In this document: positions 44,829-54,789 of the stretch, in pieces
How positions within the stretch are numbered: the stretch's first letter is position 1
Layout of the letters: each line of letters starts with the position of its first letter
Assembly: GCA_010015655.1 (NCBI GenBank)
Contig: ML976686.1
Location: forward strand, 346,190 to 410,189
Direction: 5' to 3'
DNA: 64,000 nucleotides
Source: Bimuria novae-zelandiae CBS 107.79
Lineage: Eukaryota > Ascomycota > Dothideomycetes > Pleosporales > Didymosphaeriaceae
Translations under genes and position numbers: made by a program
Notes under the pieces: generated by a model
Databases searched by the model: none
What the model saw: only the letters and a program-made list of their open reading frames with translations
Told to the model about the DNA's origin: nothing

Positions 44829-47078
44829 CTACGTAGAGCCAGCCATCAGCCGTTCGAAGTAATCCATATCAATCCCCTCCAAGGACCATTCGTCATTTCC
44901 TGTGAGACCAGGCAACAGAGGATCAAAGAAGCCACCCTCTGAGAATTTTGGATTCCGCACATCCTCATGCACACTTGCGGCGCCGGTAGCGAGACCTGAT
45001 TGCTGACTCACCATTACAGCGGGACTCGCTATTCCAGCGGAGTAGTATGGCGTCGCCAGCATTAGGCTTTCGCGCTCGTCGCTGGTTTGCGTGTCGAGTG
45101 TAGTCCCTGGCTCGTCGAGTCCCCGCTGAGAGCTGCTGGCGGAGGCGTATGAAGTGTTGAGACCCGCGGCAGAGTGTGGAATTGGCGCCTGCGACCGCAT
45201 GTCGCTATTCCCAATTGAACGATTCGGATAGCGTGTTGCCCGAGCGGCTATGCCTTCCAGCGCGAATTTGATTAGACCAAAGTAAGGAATGTGCATCTGC
45301 GAAGCGTCTTCTTCGCCCTTCTCCACGAGAGGTGCGTTGTGCGCAACTTGCTGCACCACAACATTATGCGCCGGGGCATCGTAGCCATCAGCGGCTTCCG
45401 CTTCGATAGCGAGTAGTCGCCGCAGGAGTTCCGCGCTTTGTCGACTGAGCGAATCTTCGTTGAGCCGACTGACCTCCTGTAAATTCTCCTGTGCCTGCTC
45501 TATCATGGCCCGGTCGCCTAGGTACAGGTGCGTCATGATGTCGACCTGCGAAGGGTGGCGATAGCTGTCGAGGTGGGCCAGAAGCAGCGTCACTGCAGCC
45601 ATGACGGCTAAGTAGTCGACTGTGCGGCAGTTGTAGGCGACTTGGTTCGATCTGCGTAACACAGCGAAGCGAGAAAGGATCTCCCGCGAAGAATTGACGC
45701 AGGCGAACTTGGAGTATGCGAACCGCCGATCAGTAGAGGATAGCAACATATAAGGTACGTGAAGCTGGTTGAGGAGATTGAAGTGGAAAATCTGCACATA
45801 CAGCCGCTGCACGTCCCAGCAGACTTCCTGTTTGGTCTGCATTGGGTTTCCAAGATCCGGGACCAGCCACCATTTGCTGGGGAGAGTCTGTGCAGCACGC
45901 TGCAGATCTTTATCCAGACTTTGGGTTACACTGAAGTCGACGCTTGTCGGATCGGATTCGTTGCGCTGCAGTATGCGTGAAGCAATGACGCACTGCACTC
46001 TTTCGAGGCCGCCCATCGCGGTATCAGTGGCGAGTAGTGCTTCGCTAGCCATGCTGACATCCGTAGAGCCCTGAGGTAGACCAAGGAGAAGGCACATATA
46101 GCGATCGTAATGGACGATGCGGAACCACATGTACTGCGGATCACATCGGGTTGCGTGGTCCAGAACTCGATATTGCTTGGGAGTAGCCGGCGCATGCAGA
46201 CCGAGGAGCTGCGCGAGGAGCATTGCTCGGCGGCAAGCCATCCAACTAAGGCGCAGACTGCCACAATTTCCATGGTAGACGCTCTCCAGTACAACGCACT
46301 CTAACCCTTCTACGCTGGCCAGCATTCGGTCCTGAGAGGTGACCAGGCCAATCGCAAGCTCTGCAAGACGCTCTGCCATTACCCTCGGCGGCTCATGAAG
46401 ACCAGCTAGCTCATGGTGAATATTCGGGTGCAGGTCTTGAAGAAGCGTGACTATGCTCAGTATGTGCCTGGCTATGAGCACTGGGTGGGAATCTATGCTA
46501 GCTGGTGCCGGCAATGAGCCGGACGATGTGGGACCGTTGGGATCCAGCCAAGTGTACGGCATAGTAAGCGTAGAGCCATTGAGCATAGCCGAGTGTCGAC
46601 TGCTTGCTCGATATATGATCTCGCATTCTTCTGGCGAAGGCAGTGCAGCATGGAGGGTATTGGATATTTCTGCCATCGATGGAATGCGGCCAGACAGATG
46701 GCTATATGAGGGGCGTATATGCGTCGGCGCTGGCTCGGGTAACGGAGCACGCAGGGGAGGTGGAGCTGTGACCCCTGTCGCGGGCGCGGTCCTTGGGTTC
46801 GCAGCGATGGCGGTGGTGATGGCGGGCAAGAACTGATCCGTAGTCTCCTCGGGCTGGTCTTGGGCGAGGCAGTGAGTGCTACGCTTCCTACAGCCAAGAC
46901 AAATGCTTGAATCGTCTGCGCATGGGACGCACTTCTCCTTCCGCCGCTTGCAAGCCCAGCAGCTGTGTGTGCCTTTGCGCAGCTTCCGCCGCTTGGGATC
47001 ACCGGGTCCGTCTACATCGTCGGTGGAAACCGAGGCCATTGTGGTGGGAGCGGCAGTGGTGACGCTGGACGGTGTCAC
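44829..47078 (-). CDS. Zn2Cys6 transcription factor, 749 aa
   Basis: A single uninterrupted exon of 749 residues. The Zn2Cys6 binuclear cluster lies at residues 40-70: Cys40-x2-Cys43-x6-Cys50-x9-Cys60-x2-Cys63-x6-Cys70 (SCWACKRRKEKCVPC...). It is preceded by a basic KRRKLRKG run. The middle portion (about 150-560) has the look of a fungal-specific regulator domain (helical, YMWFRIVHYDRYMCLLLGLP near 315-334). The C-terminus is Ser/Thr-rich and acidic (GNDEWSLEGIDMDYFERLM). Proteins of this family bind CGG/CCG triplets and usually control adjacent catabolic or biosynthetic genes. Sitting between the monooxygenase and exporter, it is the likely pathway regulator. The frame is intact. Confidence 0.88.
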   Translation of the reverse strand: MTPSSVTTAAPTTMASVSTDDVDGPGDPKRRKLRKGTHSCWACKRRKEKCVPCADDSSICLGCRKRSTHCLAQDQPEETTDQFLPAITTAIAANPRTAPATGVTAPPPLRAPLPEPAPTHIRPSYSHLSGRIPSMAEISNTLHAALPSPEECEIIYRASSRHSAMLNGSTLTMPYTWLDPNGPTSSGSLPAPASIDSHPVLIARHILSIVTLLQDLHPNIHHELAGLHEPPRVMAERLAELAIGLVTSQDRMLASVEGLECVVLESVYHGNCGSLRLSWMACRRAMLLAQLLGLHAPATPKQYRVLDHATRCDPQYMWFRIVHYDRYMCLLLGLPQGSTDVSMASEALLATDTAMGGLERVQCVIASRILQRNESDPTSVDFSVTQSLDKDLQRAAQTLPSKWWLVPDLGNPMQTKQEVCWDVQRLYVQIFHFNLLNQLHVPYMLLSSTDRRFAYSKFACVNSSREILSRFAVLRRSNQVAYNCRTVDYLAVMAAVTLLLAHLDSYRHPSQVDIMTHLYLGDRAMIEQAQENLQEVSRLNEDSLSRQSAELLRRLLAIEAEAADGYDAPAHNVVVQQVAHNAPLVEKGEEDASQMHIPYFGLIKFALEGIAARATRYPNRSIGNSDMRSQAPIPHSAAGLNTSYASASSSQRGLDEPGTTLDTQTSDERESLMLATPYYSAGIASPAVMVSQQSGLATGAASVHEDVRNPKFSEGGFFDPLLPGLTGNDEWSLEGIDMDYFERLMAGST

Positions 47079-47317
47079 GACGTGCTACGTCGTCTCGCGA
47101 TGCAACTTTGTGTACAGTGTATACCATGAACAAAGGTGAGCGCTTGCTTCGACCGCCGAAGCCATTCGACCGCCGAAGTCATTCGACCGCCGGCCGCCGG
47201 CGCGGAATTGCACCGAGCGAAGGATACCGATGCAGAGCATGGGAAATTAGATGCATGATGCAGGACGTAGAATACGCATGTCAGCTGCGGTCAGACTACC
47301 CGCAACGGCGTGTCTTA
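47079..47317. promoter_or_regulatory. Regulator promoter with 17-bp CCGCCG repeats
   Basis: Upstream of the regulator ATG (minus strand). 47148-47197 carries almost three tandem 17-bp units (ttcgaccgccgaagcca and variants), ending in a ccggccgccggcg run. These CCG/CGG triplets could be a Zn2Cys6 autoregulatory site. The interval ends at the TA (47316-47317) flanking pogo P4. Confidence 0.45.
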
Positions 47318-49444
47318 CCCTGCCGAGACAGTCAGTGCGCCGCGACACTAACGCGCCACCCCAACACCAGCACCGCAGCCAGCAACATGAGGCTGTAGAG
47401 TTTTACACAAAAGCTTTTATCGCGAAATTTTCTAGAGTTAAGATTTTATAGAGCTATAAAAGATTGCTAGCTAGTTAAATTATAGATATTTACTTAGTGT
47501 TTTAATTATTTAGCTACTACGCGATGCTGGCGCTAATAGCGTAAATATTACTATATTAACGTATACAGATGCCGGCGTAGGCTTCTTCCTTTTTATAATT
47601 ATATAAGTAGCTTTTAAAGCATTCTAGCTTCCCTTTTTAGTAATTTTAAGATATTTTTAAAGTTATTATTAAGTCTTGCGAGCCTATTAATAGAGGTATT
47701 ACTTAGTAGCCTAATTAGCTTTCTCCTTAGCGCGTGTATTTCTAGCTACTACACGCGCAACACGCTTCTCCTATAGTAGATAAGCTTTAAGCTACCTATT
47801 TACTATCTAGATCTCTCTCTGCTTACTTTTCTAGAGTTGTAGTTGTTACTTTTTAGCCTTTTATTAGCTAAGAGAATCGCGCGCCCTCTATACGCGGGCA
47901 GGTGACTAGAAAATAGATTCTTTATACTACTTATCTAGCTACTTAAAAGGTAGAGTCCTGCCCTTTATTTAACGCTATTTCTGGTTTGTGAAGGCTTCTC
48001 GTAGCCCCTGATTCTTATGCTCTAGGAGCTACTTCTATATAGAGATTAAGTGTATAGTGCGACTTAGCTTCTTGGCCTTATTACCTCCCCCTATATTAAC
48101 AATAACTTTTAAAAGCCAATTAATTTTGCGCTAATCGGACGCGCTAAGTACTAAAGTAAAGCTTTTACGTAATCTCTATTCTAGAGACTTATCTCTATTA
48201 AATTAACTAAGGATTAGTGTAAGATCTAGCGGCGAGATACCTATATACTTAAAAGCTTTAGTAATTAATTACAGCGTAACTAACGTTGTCTAGGCCTTCT
48301 AGAATAGTGTAAAGAAGTCTCTTTTAGCGATTATTAATAGCCCCTAACTCCTATACAGGTATGCGGAGAGCTCGTCGGAGTAGGCAATAGAAAGAGACTT
48401 AAACACACAGACGTCTAGAGGCTACAGCGTATAAGTGGCGTGAGGGGGAAATATCGCAAGAAGGATCTTTTTCTAATTATAGTAGTTAATAAAATCTATA
48501 GTAACGTGAGATCTATACCTATTAAGGACTAAGAGTTACTACTGCCGTCGAGCCTTCTCCTTAGTACAGCGATTAAACACCTATTTTAGCTATTAAAGCC
48601 CTATCTCGTTGTTTAACCATCTAGAGGTTAATAAGGTGATAAAGACTCTATAAGAATTAACGTTAATTTCCTTAACCTAGCTTGATTGTAGAGTCTCAGC
48701 GTTAGATTGATAGATTAGTAATAGATTAATAGTAGATCCATCGGCGCATATACATGCGATAAGCGAGATCCACTCACGACTGCCATCCTGGATAGATTGC
48801 CTCACTTGGCGACTCTCATATATAGGCCTGTCGAAGATCCTTTTTGACCTGCCGGTGATGCCGAGTAGGAAGCCTTTTTCGTCCATATTATAGGTATGCT
48901 AAGGCTCTATGCCATACTTTATAATTTTCTTATATAGAAGCTTAAAATAGAGCCTATATCTTGCGCCTAAATCAGCGTTGTAGTAATTACTATCTAGCCT
49001 AGTCGTCTATCGCGAGATTAGGGAGTCAGGGTAGCGCCTAATAAAGTAATTAACCTATTGCATAAAGACATCCTTTTTAGCGATAATTAATATAAAGTTT
49101 TAGATTATCTAACGCGTAGGGGGTAGACCTTTCTAAGTAAGACGCTGTATATACTATAGGAGCTTAGATTCTTGTTGTTAGTTAAGATTTTAGCAAGTCT
49201 GTAGTAGCTGTGTACGCGCCTGCATGGCGCGTCTATGCCAGCGCGTTAATGTTGACCGCACAACACCAAATTCTTCTGCAATTTTTCTATATAAGAAAGT
49301 TTCTCCAGGTTCTCGTGAGTCGATAGCGATGATTGCAGCCTCAATCGGATCCATATTGGTGGAGATGCGGCGCGTCAAAGTTGAGGTGCTACATCTGTTG
49401 GGGTGGCGCGTTAGTGTCGCGGCGCACTGACTGTCTCGGCAGGG
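47318..49444 (-). mobile_element. Pogo/Fot1-like transposon P4 with perfect 49-bp TIRs
   Basis: Identical 49-bp inverted repeats (ccctgccgagacagtcagtg..., 47318-47366 and 49396-49444) have TA duplications at 47316-47317 and 49445-49446. The element is 2,127 bp. The TIRs are unmutated, whereas the interior is RIP-altered, so the element underwent RIP after insertion or arrived mutated. It separates the regulator from the MFS gene. Confidence 0.92.
47400..49354 (-). pseudogene. Pogo-family DDE_1 transposase, RIP-inactivated (P4)
   Basis: The minus-strand frame starts at ATG 49354 (MDPIEAAIIAIDSREPGETF) with the HTH segment SREPGETFLYRKIAEEFGVV. The DDE core lies at 48886-48677, reading MDEKGFLLGITGRSKRIFDR and later SREWISLIACICADGS. 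The order matches P1 but the sequence is clearly different (about half identical in the aligned stretches by eye). Stops at Gln codons follow both upstream and downstream of the core. The 3' limit is approximate. Confidence 0.78.
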
Positions 49445-49896
49445 TACCGCCGGTAGACTAGTGATGTGATAGTCTACCATCGATCCTTCATGACGATAGA
49501 TACGAGCACACCATCCTGTATGCCGGCTCCTGCCTCCTGCACACCGAGCTTGGCGCGCTTGTCAGCCCAGAACAATGAATTCCGCCATCGCTCTGCCTTC
49601 CGCCGGCCCGCTTGCGAGTGCCGGCGGAAGCAAACAAAGGCTATGGCTTGGCTCCGCCGAGAGTCACAATTCCACCGTCGGATCGTCCTCTGTATAATGT
49701 TTGAAAGCTCCGCCGAGAGTCGCAATTCCACCGCCGGATCGCCAATGCATAGGCGACACGGCCGGGTGCTCTGTATAATGTTTGAAAGAAAACATGAGGA
49801 TACAACACTACATTCCTCACGCTTTCCTTCGCTCTTGCTCCATTCGAAGCAATCCCAATCGGTCCTAATCCTCCCCAGCCTCGTTCTGTAGTGAAC
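49445..49896. promoter_or_regulatory. MFS gene promoter with CGG palindrome and tandem duplication
   Basis: An 11-bp inverted repeat cttccgccggc / gccggcggaag lies at 49597-49607 and 49620-49630 with a 12-bp spacer, a pattern expected for Zn2Cys6 dimers. Further on, a block of 56-82 bp is duplicated (49651-49706 and 49707-49788), each ending ctgtataatgtttgaaag. Open frames here (49466-49891 and the minus frame to 50214) overlap the promoter on both strands and are not called. Confidence 0.55.
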
Positions 49897-51825
49897 ATGG
49901 CCGCAGACTCTGCATCCAGCGCTGGCGCCCGATACGCTGAGTCGAGAGATAGCAGCGAGAAGAAGACGGCCGATGGCACGCTCGACGCAAAGCATGTGGC
50001 GGCGGCAAAGGCAGCCGATGGCGACGACGAGGCCGCGGTGTATTACACTGGATGGCGCCTTGCCGCCATCATGGGGACCATCAACTTGAGCACGCTCATC
50101 GCTTCCTTGGATCTGGTAGGTATTGTGCATGCATCTTGAAGACATGCAGTGTGCTGACACACGACTCCAGGGCATTGTAGCCACAGCGATTCCGGCAATC
50201 ACGAGGGACTTCAACGGTTTGGATTACATCGGCTGGTACAGCGGCGCATGCTTCCTCCTTGTCGGCAGTAGCAGTGCTTTATGGGGCAAGCTGTACAAGT
50301 ACCTGTCTGCGCGATACGTGTTTATGGCGGCGCTTGGGATCTACCTCGTGGGCAGTATCGTTGCGGCGGCAGCGCCCAACGGCATCGCATTGATCGTGGG
50401 AAGAGCTCTCCAAGGTCTTGGTTGCTCAGGTAAGTGTGATACCCGATCAAGGCTTCGATGGGCTTGCTGGCTGACCATGTGGATCTTCAGGCTGTCTCAG
50501 CGGATCCGTCCTTATCATCAACTTCACGGCTGCTCCGAGTAGTCGTCCCGGATTGATTGGCATATGGATTGGCGTTTGTAAGTATTAGTCGAAAAGCTCC
50601 GGCTTCTGTGACTTTCAAGAGCAATGCGCTAATGTGAAACAGTCATGTCAGCCACAATCCTAGGTCCAGTCCTAGGAGGCGTCTTCACTTCAGAAGTTAG
50701 CTGGCGCTGGTGCTTCTGGATCAATCTGCCCGTCGGAGGTCTCGCAATCTTCCTACAAATCCTCTTTCTACACATTCCGAAGCATGTCAAGTTGGCTCCG
50801 GCAACGTGGAAAGAGATTATCCTTCACATCGACATTCCCGGTTTCAGCTTCTTGCTGACCTCGCTCATCTGCTTCACATTGGCACTGCAATGGGGAGGTC
50901 TGACCAAGCCATGGTCAGATGGCTCAGTCATTGCCACGCTCGTCCTCTTCCCCGTGCTCACCATCGGCTTCGTAGTTGTTGAGTGGCTCCAGGGAGAGTA
51001 TGCGGGTGTGCCGTTGCGTCTCTTGAAGCCGCGCATGACCTGGGCCAACTGCATCTACGGCTGGCTGAACCCAGGAGCGAACTTCTTGGTTCTCTTCTAC
51101 CTTCCAATCTACTTTCAGGCTGTGAAGGGCACATCGGCCATCACCAGCGGTGCGTACACATTGCCTTTCATGGCATTCTATGCGCTAGGAGCGATGATGA
51201 GCGGTGGTATGATGGGCAAGACCCGCATGATCCACCCTTTCACCATCACCAGTGGCCTCCTCACGACTCTCGGCGCGGCTCTACTGTGGGCCATGGATGT
51301 CAACACCTCCAAGGCATGGTACATCGGAGCGCAGGTGCCATTCGGTCTCGGCATTGGGCTCGGCAACCAGGTTCCAGTCACCGTGCTGCAGGCATTCGCC
51401 TCCGCGGAAGACGTCGCGGCAACAACCGGCATCATCTTCAGTGAGTACTCCGGCAATGCATCCAGGTTTGTGGCAATATGCTAACACACATTGCAGCGTT
51501 CCAGACAGCGACTGGCGCGTACTTTGTCGTTGCAGCGCAGTCGATCTTTGCGAATTTGATGTTGAAGACTTTGATTAAGAATGCCAAAGACATTGACATT
51601 GGCAGGGTCCTGAGCGCCGGCGCAGGAGAGCTGCAGACCCTCTACATCGGTTCGCAGCTGGACGAGGTGCGCAATGCGTACATGGTTGGCATCAAGGACG
51701 TGTTCGCCTTCTGCATCGTCGTGTCGGCCGCCACCGTCTTTTCCGCGCTGCTAGTGCCTTTCGTGAAGCTGCCTGAGACCGAGACCCCGAAGCTGGAGGT
51801 AGAGGAGAAGTCAGCGGAGGCATAA
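49897..51825 (+). CDS. MFS exporter, DHA2 (14-TM) family, five exons
   Basis: Exons at 49897-50115, 50171-50429, 50491-50577, 50643-51440 and 51497-51825 give 563 residues. All four introns (55, 61, 65 and 56 bp) have GT-AG ends, and the frame is kept across each. The N-terminal 55 residues are hydrophilic and Ala/Asp/Lys-rich. The transmembrane core follows: LDLGIVATAIPAIT, the motif ALIVGRALQGLGCSG, and motif C-like ILGPVLGGVFTSEVSWRWCF with WINLPVGG. About 14 hydrophobic segments are visible. DHA2 proton antiporters export drugs, siderophores or toxins across the plasma membrane. The codon composition is like the neighbouring genes. Start chosen at the first ATG after gaac. The context suggests export of the monooxygenase pathway product. 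Confidence 0.9.
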
Positions 51826-52460
51826 TGGGAATTCGCGCCAAGTTCAGCAGCTTTCGCTGGGCACACGAGGACAGGATGGAGAAGAGAGACTGAAACCGCC
51901 GCCGATAGGAAGGAGGGGGTAGTCCATGCTCGAAGTAATGCGTGCGGGCGGTATCGAAAAGAACGTGCTTAGCCAGATGTCTCATAGCAATCATATCATA
52001 ATACTGCGCTCGCTGGTCACATCGGCGAGCCCGCTGTTGAGACTGTCAGCTATGCATAAGCAGCCTCATACCGCACCTGCTGGCGGCTTTGTCCCGTACC
52101 ACTGATGTCTGTGTGCGAGGTGTGAATGCATGTGTGGAGTGAAGAGCTTGAGAAAGGAAGTGACGACACCATCCGTCTAGACCGATCGCAGGGAGACTAC
52201 AGCTCGGCTAAAAGTGCGGCTTGTGGCCTAGCAGGCTGGCAGGTAATCAATCGACAAGCTATATTGCTATCTGCAGAAATGAGTGAGGAGTCTGCTGAGA
52301 AAGAAGGAGCGGGTGAGAGCTTAATCTTGAAGCAAGTGGTCTGTGCACCTAGATGGAACCTTCTACACACACCTCTGACGTAAGTCACGTGGCTACACGG
52401 CTCACTCCTCCGCTCCACTTGGCGAAGTTCAGCTTACCCACGAGCTAAGACGTTAATCAG
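51826..52460. other. Unique DNA downstream of the MFS gene
   Basis: Normal-composition sequence with an 85-codon open frame at 52126-52383 that has no recognisable motif, so I call no gene. It ends in AT-rich repeats. Confidence 0.4.
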
Positions 52461-52640
52461 TATATCCTACGAACGCATTGGAAGTACTGGTCAAATTTTA
52501 TAAGATAATTAAGACAACTACAAGTAAGTATAATTATATATACTTACGTCTATACTTGTATATATACTTACGCATATATATCTATAGCCAATTAACTAAT
52601 CTCACCTCTAGAGCTATCATCTCACCTCTCGGAAGCTCAG
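52461..52640. repeat. AT-rich repeat with iterated tatatacttacg
   Basis: Several variants of tatatacttacgt occur between 52520 and 52580, followed by two ctcacctct copies near 52600-52628. Low-complexity sequence marking the right edge of the gene island. Confidence 0.5.
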
Positions 52641-54583
52641 GTCACCTGCGGAGCGTCCCGGCGGGCCGGCGCGTGCATACAGGTAACCCGACCACACTTT
52701 TAGCTCGGGCGACCAACCCCCTATTTGCTGGTCTAAGCGTGTTAGTGGGGTTTATTATTAGTTAGTTATGTTACTAATTAGCTTAGTCGTATAATTTTTT
52801 TTATTAGCTAAGCCCCTAGGCGCACCCGCTATAACCCGAACACTATATTTTAACCTCTAAACGCTATAACGAATACGAGTAAGGCAGTTATAAACACGTT
52901 GAAAATTTATTATTAACTAATTTAGATAATATAGAGAGCTAAGAACTGCTATCTAACGCGGATAATAATATTTTGTATAATAGCAATCTTAATAAGTTTA
53001 TGTTGCAAAAGGGCACCTTGCTAGAGTTTTCTGCGCTAGCTAGGGTTAATCTAAGTAGCCAAGCAGCCAAGCACGCAATCTCTTAAACCCTTAAATAGCT
53101 TAGCGTCTTAGTAGAGCTTCCTCTCTTTAATAGACTTTATTTATAAATATTTTAATTAAAGTTAACTATGCGCGATAGTTATAAGCCTAGTACTTATATA
53201 ATACTTTATAACATACTTATTTTATACTAATTAATAATTATAGTAGTAAGCTATTTCTTACTTTTTATTATTTTAACGCTTACGTCTTAACGCTTATAAC
53301 CTATAATAAAGCTAAACTATATAATAACCTTTAAAAAGCTCCTAGTAAGTAACTAACTTATAAATTATAACTTATTCCTACTTTAGTATATATAGCTTAA
53401 GTACCACGCGAACGCTTAAGGGATATAAAATTATATTAACTTTAAGACTCTTAAGTAGATAAATATATAACTAGGCTCTAGAGCTACTAGATCTAAATAC
53501 TAAAAGTAAGCCTTATATATAATAGCTTAAGTGCTATAAGCTAGAGTCTACTATTTATACTTAGCTTATAATAAAGCTTTAAGCACTCTAGAACTAGGTT
53601 TATATTATAATTAATTTATAAAGGCTAAAGCTTATAATACTATAGTTAAGAGATTAGTAAACGCTATAGGCGCTAATAAGAAAACTTAATAATAATCTCT
53701 ATCTAAGCGATAATGACTAGAAGGAGTAGGTATAACATATATACTAAGAGGTTTCCCTACGCCCACAAAGCAGCAGAACAATAGACATAACTAAATGGCT
53801 ATCCAAATAGAACCGCGCACACGCCAACGCTATGCTTCTAGATCTCCTAGAGATAAAGGGTATATTACTAATAAAGGATTTCCTACGCTTAGCACTACGA
53901 TACAACTATAAGTAGGCTTAGAGAGAGCTTAATAACCTATCGCGACCAGGCGTAGTAGCAACTTTATCTCTAGAGGGATATGCTCGCTGGCTTGCGTAGC
54001 TTGGCTAAACAATATAGCACGTAGGCATATACGCTACGCTTGGAGGGCGCACTTCTAATGCGAATTATAAGTGCCTAGGTAGAGCAAATAGCTAGTATTA
54101 ATAGAAGCCTATAGAGTGTAACCGCCTATAGTATGCGCTCTAAGGAGAAGCATCTTATAAGCTTTATAATAAATTTATAAGTAAGGAGATTAGTAAAATA
54201 AAAAGCTAAATTTAAAAAAAATTAGTAGAAGGTATTATTAGCTAAGCTTAAGTAAAAGGGGTAGGTAGAAAACTTTCTAGAATTTTTAGGGAATATTAAA
54301 GTATAGAGTATAATAAGCCTATAGCTACCTATTTTTTTTTATTTATATACGCAGGTACTCGCGCGGATTACGTTATAAGTAAATATTTTACTTTTAAACG
54401 TTTATTAAAGCTTTATAGTAAAAGTACGCTACTCTTTTTATTTTTTTACTTTTTTACGTAAGTACTCGCGCGGGTTTCGTTATAAGTAGATAGTTACCCT
54501 TAAATATTTATTAAAGCTTTATAGTAGAAGTACGCTACTTCTTTCGCTCTACTATTCTTTTAGAACTTTATATAAACTAGCTG
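52641..54583. other. RIP-altered, unclassified repeat region
   Basis: It begins with a GC-rich patch (52640-52735), then heavily mutated sequence. A block at about 52,994-53,180 recurs at about 59,853-59,990. A less mutated stretch at 53,740-54,100 contains short open runs (a reading with SLEGYARWLA, another with LLDLLEIKGILLIKDFLRLA), but I do not recognise the family. It is cut by copia-3 at 54584, with agctg at 54579-54583. Confidence 0.35.
52994..53180. repeat. Dispersed direct repeat, copy 1
   Basis: Shares a gcgctagctagggttaat core and a long following segment (aaacccttaaatagcttag, gtagagcttcctctc, agttaactatgcgcg) with 59,853-59,990. This copy has about 25 extra bases before agttaact. 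Possibly the ends of one element split by copia-3. Confidence 0.5.
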
Positions 54584-54754
54584 TGTCAGATGGTATGATA
54601 AGTAGATGTTAATGCAACTTAATAGTATTTATTGTTTTTTTTTGTATTCTCCACTGTGTTCAGTTGGTTTCGGATATTTTGCTAGTGTGCCAAGCCAAGT
54701 GGTCCCTGCTCGATTGTATAGATCTGACCTTACCGCAGCTTATTCTATCTAACA
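54584..54754 (-). repeat. Copia-3 3' LTR (171 bp)
   Basis: Differs from the other LTR by only a handful of transitions. Confidence 0.92.
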
Positions 54755-54789
54755 CACCCCTTTAGCTTAGAAACTCTTCAAGCTAGTAC

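Noticed and set aside
52126..52383. 85-codon open frame after the MFS gene
   Set aside because: No recognisable motif, splice continuity or promoter signal; probably chance.
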